DNA of 64,000 bases from Crambe crambe (Eukaryota; Porifera; Demospongiae; Poecilosclerida; Crambeidae), in assembly GCA_963924555.1 (NCBI GenBank), contig OZ004590.1, forward strand, positions 2,395,001-2,459,000. Direction: 5' to 3'. The notes below the pieces were generated by a model that was not told the DNA's origin, made no database searches, and was given only the letters and a program-made list of their open reading frames with translations. Positions 41,691 to 64,000 of the stretch are shown piece by piece. The translations under genes were made by a program, and so were the position numbers. Position 1 is the stretch's first letter, and every line of letters starts with the position of its first letter.

Positions 41691-42214
41691 TCTCTTGATG
41701 GAGTCCACACATTCATACATACTTCTCTAACCCTTACTATTCTATTCAGTATGTTTCTATAGGTTGGTGAATGTATCATCTGCTTGCATTTCTCACCTTT
41801 ATCTTAATGCTGATGAAATCCTCTATTCAAAGCAATGCTTGACCTGACATTATGCCAGTTAAACTGTACTCACAGAGTTATGTACAATTTTTCCTTTGTA
41901 GTTACCGTGGTTATGACTGTCGTCAGAACCTGTTCTATACTAAGGAAGGACTGATAGTGTACCACATAGCAGCAGTGGGCGTGGTCTACAACAAGACCAC
42001 ACACTCCCAGGCTTTCTACACCTCCCACACAGACGACATCCTGTGTCTGGCCCCCCACCCCTCGTTGGACCTGGCGTCTACTGGTCAGATAGGGAGGGAC
42101 CCAGCCATCCACATCTGGGATGTGGCAACCATGGAGACACTATCCATTCTTAAGGGGGGACACACCAGAGGTGTCTGCACCCTTGGATTTTCAGGTGGGC
42201 AATATATAGAAACT

Positions 42215-42950
42215 ATGTATGTTTATGGAGTCAGTGGTTCGCACTCTGGGCTTGTACATGTAAGCGGGAGACCGTGGTGGGATCTAGTCATACCAGTGAC
42301 ATATCCTTTTCACCAGCATTAATTTTAATATCTACCCACACGACTTGCTGGAGAAGAGATGTATGTATGTATGTATGTATGTATGTATGTATGTATTGTG
42401 TGGAGTCACTTGGTTTGAACTCTGGGCTTGTAAGCGGGAGACCATGAGTTCAAATCCCGCCAGTGACATATGGTGTTTATCCATCCTTTTCACCAGCATT
42501 AATTTGCTGTGAATATCCATCTAATACCATGCCACCAGTCCACCCAACTGAAAATGGGTACCTGGAATTTCCAGGATGCAAATCAAACTAGCTATCTCTC
42601 CAATATCAGCTGTGGTCCAGGTGGGACTTTGGGTGCCCACACCACTTGCTGAGAAGAGGTAGTCAGTCAGTCCTCCTGTGAGTTCCTAGCCCGGGCTCCA
42701 GGAGGTTGCCAGCACTGGCTCTTATAGTGCCTGCTTAGTGCACAGGCATTCTGGCTTGACCAGGTGCGCGTGACTGCTCAGCGGCAGCTGGATGATTTGC
42801 ATTTCCATTGTATGTATGTATGTATGTGGAGTCACTGACAGTGAGTAGTTTGCACTCTGGGCTTGTAAGCAGGACACCGTGAGTTGGAGTCCCACCAGTG
42901 ACATATGGTATTTATCCATCCTCCTTTTCACCAGCATTAATTTCCATCTA
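42215..42950. repeat. tRNA-like SINE cluster in EML copy 3 intron 13
   Basis: Three units as in copy 1 (about 42225-42305, 42401-42470, 42828-42906), with a longer GTAT tract (about 40 bp) before the second. Confidence 0.55.
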
Positions 42951-43571
42951 ACACCATGCCACCAGTCACCATTGGATCAAGTCCCACTGTACTGTTTTTA
43001 CTGTACTTGCTGTGTTCTTCTTTTGTCGTACTCTCTGTAGGTGATGGTAAGAAGCTTACGTCAGTGGGTCTGGATGACGACCATTGCATAGTGGTGTGGG
43101 ACTGGAAGAAGGGAGAGAAGCTGGCCTCCACTAGAGGCCATAAAGACAACATCTTTCTGCTGATGTGGAATCCCAATGCTGCAGATCAGATGGTCACTGT
43201 GGGAGTCAAGCACATCAAGTTCTGGACACAAACTGGTACAGTACAACCTTTACTCTGTATCCTCACCTTAGACAGTGAAGGGGTAAGGGATATGTCCTAC
43301 CAGCTTTGCCAGTGGAGGGGTAAGTGAAGGGGTCTACCAGCTAGGCAGCATGCAAACACATTGTTTAGTAATAGGGAGAAAAATTCATGTCCAAATAATA
43401 TGTATAAGTACATATGAAGATGTACATAGCTATGTATGTGACACATAAAGGATAATATTGGAACTGCATGTGGTGTTGGTGTTTTTAGTGTTGTATAAAA
43501 AGTATTGATTTAGTAACTATGCATGACCATGTAGTGATAATAATACCAATGAAAAAATTCAGATATTAATT

Positions 43572-43577
43572 TTTATT
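43572..43577 (-). terminator. Polyadenylation signal of K4
   Basis: AATAAA on the - strand, about 10 nt after the stop codon. Confidence 0.6.
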
Positions 43578-43586
43578 GAGTATACA

Positions 43587-46500
43587 CTAATAGCTAATCA
43601 ATGCTATATCAGTTCTGTTTGTCGCATGCCAACCTTCACGTCCTCCAACCACCATCATTTCTCTATCATTGATCATTGCACTGGTGCATAGACGTCGTGG
43701 ATGTGGTAAATCCCCAACTTTCAGCCACTTCCCTGTTTCAGGTTGGTAGAGTTGAATGGTAGTGGTGTTCTTGTCATCCTTCCTACCACCCAATGCAAGC
43801 AGAGACCCACTGATGGAGAGTGGAGTGGATTTGATAACGTTTAGTTCAGATATCTCCTTCCAGATCTGTCTGTCTCTCTCGCTAGAACTCTTTGGGTTGA
43901 GCAGAGCTTGTAGAGACACACTGAATACCTTCTTAGTAGCACCATTTATGAACCCACCCATAAAGTAACACATGTCACCCACTATGGCTGCCTTCATCTC
44001 AGTCCGTCCCACTGGCAGTGGAGGTGCAGTAGACCATTGTTTATTGCTAGTGTTCATGACCTCAACAGATGCTAAATACTTCCCCTTTACAGAATTGCCT
44101 CCAGCCACTACTAGCCATTCTTTGTATGTTATAACAGAGCAGGAATGACGTGCTGTGGGCATATCAGGATAGGGATGCACCCATTCCTTGCTTGCAGCTC
44201 TCCATGCACCCAGTACCTTGCTATAAGCTCCACCTACTTCCTTTCCACCCACTAACACTAGTTGGTTGTCGATCACTGTCATACCAAAGAAGTATGTTTT
44301 ATATGGTGGCAATGTGGCCCATTCCCCTGAGTGAATGTCATATACCATGACTTTGTATAAATTGTCATCCATAGTATAGCCACCTCCAACATACACCATC
44401 CCCTGTATCACTACAGCCTGCACAGTAGTTCCCATCTCAAATGGCATATTTGGACCACGCCTCCACTTTAACTGGAGTGGGAATTTGAGTTTGAGGGGTA
44501 CCTGTGGAATGAGTTGTATAATTACTGATGATGACCACCACTTAGTGTCTGACCTTTCCTGTCCCCTCCTGTTGCTGTTCCTGCCACCTCCTCAGTTCCT
44601 CTGTTAGTCTGCTGATCTCAGCATCTTTAGTTTGCAGTTCCTCCCTCAGTCGAGACTCTCTTAACTCCAAGTCTGCACGTAACTCCTACAGGTACATATT
44701 GAATACAGGGTTAGTAATGGTAGTATAGCTGACACTTTAGAATGTTATTATTGAGTGTTTCCCTTTCAGATAGTCCAGCAAATGACCTATGCATTAAGAA
44801 CTTTCTTTCTACGTATGTTAATGAGATTCCTTCTACAAGGGACTGCTACTTGAATAAGTTCATACATTTTCTGAAGACTTATGAGAGCACACACACACAA
44901 ATAGAAACAACTAAAAGTGGTGGCTGAAATGTCATTGTTCAAAGAATATATATCAAGAAGAAAAAGTAACCCGCTACTGTCTAGCTTTCTCAGAAAACAT
45001 GGCTACCAAGATGCTCTTTTGCTTTATGGTGCTAGTTTATAACCCTTACCTTATACACATGACTAGTGTTAGTAACGGTGATGACCCTTACCTTATACAC
45101 ATGACTAGCACCAGCGATGGTAATGACTACTTGTACCTTATACACAGTGCCAGCAATGGTGATAACCCATACACTTTTTTTTGTCTACTTGGTATGTGGT
45201 TACCCTTGTGATTTTATTTACATGTTGGGGATTTCCCTTACTCCGGAATCAGCTGAGTCAACTCTCACGTATCATGTAGCTACCTGTCATGTGATAGTTT
45301 GTTGCTGGTCCTTACTTGAAGTTGCTGGTCCTTTAGTTGAAGTTGTTCATCTTTGAGTTGAAGTTGTTCATCTTTTTCTTCCACTGCAATATGTAGCTGC
45401 TCTACTTGAGCAATTTTATCATCCATCTCGTTCTGGAGCTGCAGTATTTGAGCATTTTTCTCTCTCTCTTGTGCCTACAAATAAAGATACCAAGTGGTTT
45501 ACACTGAGTCCTATATATTAATACGTGTCCATCACGGTTCAAAGGTCAATTGTAAAGAGCAATAAGCCAGGCACCAGAAACTGCAGTAAGCCTAGCTAGG
45601 CCGGCAAAGATAGGAACAAGTAAGGAGCCAGAGCCTTTATTGGCAAAGTTACCAGCCCAAGAAGAATACAATTTCTGCAGGTACAGGTTAGTATAAATTA
45701 TTATGAGTTATCTAATCACTTGTAGTTCTCTTGTCATGTCTTCTAGTTCAGTTTGATGCCTCTCCTGTACAAGAGTGAGCAATAGTTTTAAGATATGCTT
45801 TACACATTTAATTAATATTCAACCTGTTGTTGAGTCAGTTCCTCTATCCTTCTGTCCTTCATCTTCATTTCTTTGGCCAGTCGTAATCTTCTGTAGTCTA
45901 ACTTGGCAACATTTTCACCATACTCTCCTTCCACCTCCACCTTCATTCTCTGAAGTCTGTCCAGCACCTCATCAGTGGCTGGCCTTTCAACTGGAGCATT
46001 ATGCAGACACTGCTTGACCAGCTGGACTAGAGCAGGGTGCTCCATGCCTATTCTAATTTCCAATATTTCTATATACTCCCCACGACGTTCAAGTTCAGAT
46101 CTTGCATAAATTTGTCGAGTATTGTCAGGATTGACAAAAGTGCTCTGGAGAAGGTCACCTGGGTATTTCTATGTAAGTACAAGTTGATACATGACATATA
46201 GTTAATTGGCATGTGGCACTGACTTGTATCAAAGTGTAGAGGGCAAGGTGGCCAAAGGAGAAGATGTCGAGGGATGGTCCATAGCGGTGAGTCTCTCCCA
46301 GAGCTTCTGGTGGCATGTACACTAGCGTCCCTGGTAATTTAGATAGTGTCCTGGCCATCTGACCTGGTCTCATATCCACGATGCGGGAGTTACCCATGTC
46401 AGTGATCTTTGCCACCAAAAAGGAGGTGAGGAGGACGTTCTTGGCAGTTAAGTCCCTGTGGATGACTGGAGGTGTTCTCTTGTGAAGATAGACCAGTCCA

Positions 46501-46977
46501 CTGGCCACATCCTCTAGGACAGAGCGCTTGAGGGAGAGAGGGAGACCAGGCATGTGCTCCAACAGGTCATCCAGGCTTGTCTCTAGTCGTTCCATCACCA
46601 GTAGAGGCAGTTGAGTCCCTGGGAGGAAGCACAGACCCAGGAACTGGGTGATGTTAGGGTGACGGAGGCTGGACATCAACTGACACTCCTGCTCATACTT
46701 TTGGACTAGCTCAGGCACTCCTTGATTGCCAGCATCTATGAGAGCTTCATGAATCTTCTTGCCAGCACAGATGAGATGCTGATATTTCACCTGTTGAAGA
46801 GTAGATCTCACTAACATGCATTCAAATCTATTTCACTATACTGACCTCTTCCACTGAACCATAAGAACCTGTTCCCAGGACTTTACCAGTTGGAGTGACA
46901 TCAGTCAGCACAAACTGCTGTAGGTGACGGTTGTTCCTGAAGGCCTGAGCCACACCATGTCTTCTCAAGAATGCCAT
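43587..46977 (-). CDS. K4: protein kinase - coiled coil - Kelch propeller protein
   Basis: Exons (- strand): 46846-46977, 46224-46790, 45824-46168, 45720-45764, 45316-45474, 44554-44685, 43587-44501; all phase 0 and open; about 764 aa, the shortest of the five. The kinase motifs are complete (GTGSYGSV, HRDLTAKN, TDMGNSR, PPEAL). Exon 5 has the fewest heptads (53 codons). Kelch loops differ from the neighbours: YVGGGYTMDDNLYK, VAGGNSVKGKYL, GGFINGATKK, LGGRKDDKNTTT, VGGREGWHATN. AATAAA at + strand 43572-43577. It lies immediately right of EML copy 3 exon 14 and is transcribed towards it. Confidence 0.85.
45043..45168. repeat. 42-bp minisatellite, about 3 units, in K4 intron 5
   Basis: Same family as 2696-3031, the shortest clear array. 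Confidence 0.8.
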
Positions 46978-47154
46978 GATTATTTGACATCAATAGCTGG
47001 TTGTGGTTTTTGGGTGTGTCTCATAATCAGATTCATGCATGTACATATAAGGGAATCCACAAACCAAATGTAATAAATGGTTGATTACTGTCTGAGTGCA
47101 TTCATTTACTTTCATCCTGAGTTGTAGCTGCAGATGCTTAAGTAGATAGCTAGT

Positions 47155-47471
47155 TGTGATAAAGTCGCCTAGGACGCGATGCAGAAGTCAAATATCAGTA
47201 AAATATTAATAGTAGAAGTAGAGTTTCGGGATGACACACAAACCAAAAAACGAAACAAGAGCTCTCTATTCATCTATCATCTATATCTGTCCTTTTTATA
47301 CCAAGTCACTACCACTCTAGAACACATCAAAGAGTTACAGATTAACACAGACAAAGATTCACAAGCACACAGAGAATGATACAATTTTTAAACTTAACAC
47401 ACAGAAATGATAATTAGGTTACAAACATACAAACAGAGGTGTTGAACATACAAGGTCCAGAGTTCATCACA
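47155..47471. mobile_element. Solo LTR-like insertion with 5-bp target duplication
   Basis: It begins TGTGATAAAGTC and ends TTCATCACA, giving TG...CA ends with a short inverted repeat. CTAGT flanks both sides (47150-47154 and 47472-47476). Copy 1 has the empty site GCTAGTGACC near 5050. Its size (317 bp), ends and 5-bp duplication fit a solo LTR; the internal region is gone. Confidence 0.7.
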
Positions 47472-47614
47472 CTAGTGACCATTGATTCTTTCATACGACC
47501 CTCAAGGAATGTGGTCCTAAATAATAGGGATTTGGAAGTGTTAAATACAGCAATGGGAGTGTTTTTGCAGGCTGTAGCTACTACACAAGGATCAATCACA
47601 TACAGTATGAGTGT

Positions 47615-47705
47615 GGGGATTGTAAATCTCTAACTTTCCAGTCTCAGATTGGTAGAGTTGAATTGTATTTGTGTTCTTGGTTCTTGCCATCCTTCATAAC
47701 AGATG
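47615..47705 (-). pseudogene. Relic of a Kelch exon upstream of EML copy 4
   Basis: Nearly the same as the copy 1 relic at 5195-5285. Confidence 0.55.
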
Positions 47706-48060
47706 GCTACAAGCTGGTAGGACATCCATTACATATTCTAATGTGGGATCTTGACAGATGTACTCGAGCTCCCATTACATAACAGTGATGGTTATACTCT
47801 TGGAATCACAGAATGGAGAATAGTGCATAGATTTTAGGTGTACTTGTATGGTGATTTTCAGAGTTTCAAGTGGCAATTCTGTTATGATTATACTCTATAA
47901 ATACTTAAAAGAATTTTATATACAAGCTTGAGCTAGATCCTTTGGTGTGCTGGTAATTCTTAAATCATTAGCTACCTCTAGCTAGCAGAATGGACTTTTT
48001 GTAAGCAGTATTTTAATATAAATATTATAGATGTGTCTCCACCCTCTCTGCCCTTTCCAG

Positions 48061-48477
48061 TGATAAGAAAAAGAAACTACTACAAGAGGAAGACCCAAAG
48101 AGATTAAGAAATGAAGATAGTCTGAAGAATGAAGTGCTTATAAAAGCTAAGGTATGTATAAGCTGGAATTTCTGCCCTGTAGCTACCACACATCTGTAGC
48201 AAGGGATTAAGCAATTGAATTGGATATAACACAGCAACATCTGCATACAAATCCACAGATACATACCCTTTAAAGTTTGCAGTTTTTAAAGTTTTTTTTA
48301 GGACCATGATAGCTTCATTGTACATACGTAAAGAAGGCCCTGTTAAATCTTGAACCCAGATTAATGAGTGGTACCCTCATAATTTCCTCTATTGCACATG
48401 TAGGATGTTCTTTTCACGAATTAGCCTCATCAGCAGCTATTTCGATCAAAAAAAATGCAAAGCCTGGATTGGACAAT
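48061..48477 (+). pseudogene. Two decayed exons of an unidentified + strand gene (copy 4 spacer)
   Basis: Exon A 48061-48151 and exon B 48404-48477 match the copy 1 versions closely, including the TAG in exon B. Exon B has one more A in its poly-A run. Confidence 0.45.
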
Positions 48478-49619
48478 GTATGTGTTGAGACTAAGTCATT
48501 TGACTCTTATTTTATTTGTTTGTTTGTTTGTTTGTTTGTTTGTTTGTTTGTCTATTATTTATTTATTTATTTATTATTTATTATTTTTGATGATATTAGT
48601 GTCTGTCTATGATATTAATGTCTTCTACGATATTGGTTAGTCCAGTGATGGGAAATGCATGCCCCCGTCTGGCTCTTTCCCCAAAAGACAGAGTCTGTGG
48701 GCCTAAAACTCCCTCAAGATCATACAAATTCCCCGTATCATTTTTGATAATGCCATTTAGCTACCATACATAGCTTCATATATTCCTGATTTCCTGTACA
48801 GATTCTGTCAAGAAACAACATACTAATCAAGGTCATGCATATTCCTTATCCTTACCAGATTGTGTCAAGAAAATATATAACACACTGCTCATGCCTAGAA
48901 TAAAACACCATAACTATATGAAGTTATGTCAAGATACTTCTAGGATTTGACTATCTACATGTGAATCGTACATTTTACTTGTCAAGAATAAGAATCCTGG
49001 CATGAATCTTACATCCAATATTTCCAAGGGCATACATCAATCATGCTATGATCTCAATAGGCATATTCATTCAAGTTTCTGGCTTGGAACTGCCTATATT
49101 ATCTTCAAAATTCAGAAAAGTGTTTTGATTTCTGGTAACTAAAACTCAAAGAAATTCCCTCTCTTTCAAGAATGCTGCTTCTATATACACATATGGTATC
49201 ATTCATTAGCTTCTAGTTTTTGCTAAGCAATTAAGAACCATTGACATTAGTAGTTAAAAAATTAATGTTCCTGGAGATCCCTACACATTAATGTTCCAGA
49301 GAGGAGGTTGTGGTTCCTTTATGCCCCTTTAACATACATGCCTAAACTTGAGATCTGTATCCCCCTCTTTTCAAGGAGGTTGTGGTTCCTTTAGCTTATG
49401 TGCACTATAGAAGCCTGACGATCTGTATACCCCTGGAGTAATTGGGATGAACTGGTCACAAATAATACTGGTGAAGCAACAGGTATATTCAGTCAGGCTT
49501 TCTACAATGAAAGCTTTTAATAGGATTATTATTACACAATTCACTCTATAGAATGTTACCTCATTATTTAGCTTCAGGTTTGGTAATTAACAAAAGCCTT
49601 CTTTTATATACTAGAAATA

Positions 49620-49762
49620 AAATGTCTTGTAAGCAGCCTCCAAGCATATGGGCTCTTGAAACTAATCTTCTCAGGCTGGGTCACATCACAAAGTACCACC
49701 TGTAGCTTGTTCTGCAGCTCCCTCTCACGCTGGCAGGACAGCTTCCTCTTCAGATTTACCCT
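49620..49762 (-). pseudogene. Decayed terminal exon of an unidentified - strand gene (copy 4 spacer)
   Basis: Same insertion and in-frame TGA as the copy 1 version (8965-9109); its end codon is also lost. Confidence 0.45.
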
Positions 49763-49939
49763 CTAGTGTTTGCACTATATGACAAACAACTAGACCACTG
49801 ACCAGGCTATTTCTTCTCTGTATGATTTCTCAAGCACTATTAGTTTTCAGTAGCCACAGGAGCAGCACTAATCACATTCATCTTATGCACGCATGCGCAT
49901 AATTTAACCTTTGACCTATAAAATCTATGAAGAGGAGCA

Positions 49940-64000
<14,061 letters not shown>

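Overview
This is a eukaryotic, very probably metazoan, window. Genes have many short exons with consensus GT/AG introns, and several families of small inverted-repeat transposons and minisatellites are present. The gene content fits an early-branching animal; a demosponge such as Amphimedon is my best guess from gene style, not from a search. Two gene families explain almost everything: (1) an EML5/EML6-like microtubule-associated WD40 protein on the + strand, and (2) a multi-exon protein kinase - coiled coil - Kelch propeller gene (called K below) on the - strand.

The window is a tandem array of a nested gene pair. In the rightmost, apparently intact EML gene (50194 to beyond the window end) a complete K gene (57905-61532) lies antisense inside the 4.7 kb intron between exons 14 and 15. 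To its left the block 'EML promoter + exons 1-14 + antisense K gene' has been copied several times, with the duplication junction between the K 5' end and the region upstream of EML exon 1. From left to right: tail of EML copy 0 (exon 14 at 695-888) and K1 (1240-4887); EML copy 1 (9541-12986) and K2 (13338-16818); EML copy 2 (21114-27723) and K3 (28075-31571); EML copy 3 (35030-43235) and K4 (43587-46977); EML copy 4 (50194-64000+) with K5 inside.

The two families have opposite fates. EML copies 0-3 have no exons 15 onward and carry clear lesions: 1-nt, 14-nt and 44-nt deletions, a shared 4-nt insertion making a stop in exon 6, loss of exons 4-12 in copy 1, loss of exon 13 in copy 2, and loss of a splice donor in copy 3. 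All five K genes keep seven phase-0 exons, every one a multiple of three and open. Among the five K proteins the kinase domain is almost invariant. Differences in the Kelch propeller cluster in the loops following each GG motif and in the P-x-x-R-x-x-S turns, the face that binds ligand in known Kelch proteins. The coiled coil varies in its number of heptads. A cluster of kinases with a constant signalling half and a variable recognition half is the most interesting candidate system here.

The 3-4 kb between each K gene and the next EML exon 1 holds decayed exons of older neighbours (a Kelch fragment, two + strand exons, one - strand terminal exon) and transposons. These include a Mutator-like foldback element with 9-bp target duplications holding a Penelope-like GIY-YIG fragment, a solo LTR with a 5-bp duplication, and TA-flanked MITEs. 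The spacers of copies 1 and 4 resemble each other, as do those of copies 2 and 3, so the array did not grow by simple neighbour-to-neighbour duplication. All coordinates were counted by hand from the sequence, and exon limits were set by reading frame plus GT/AG sites.
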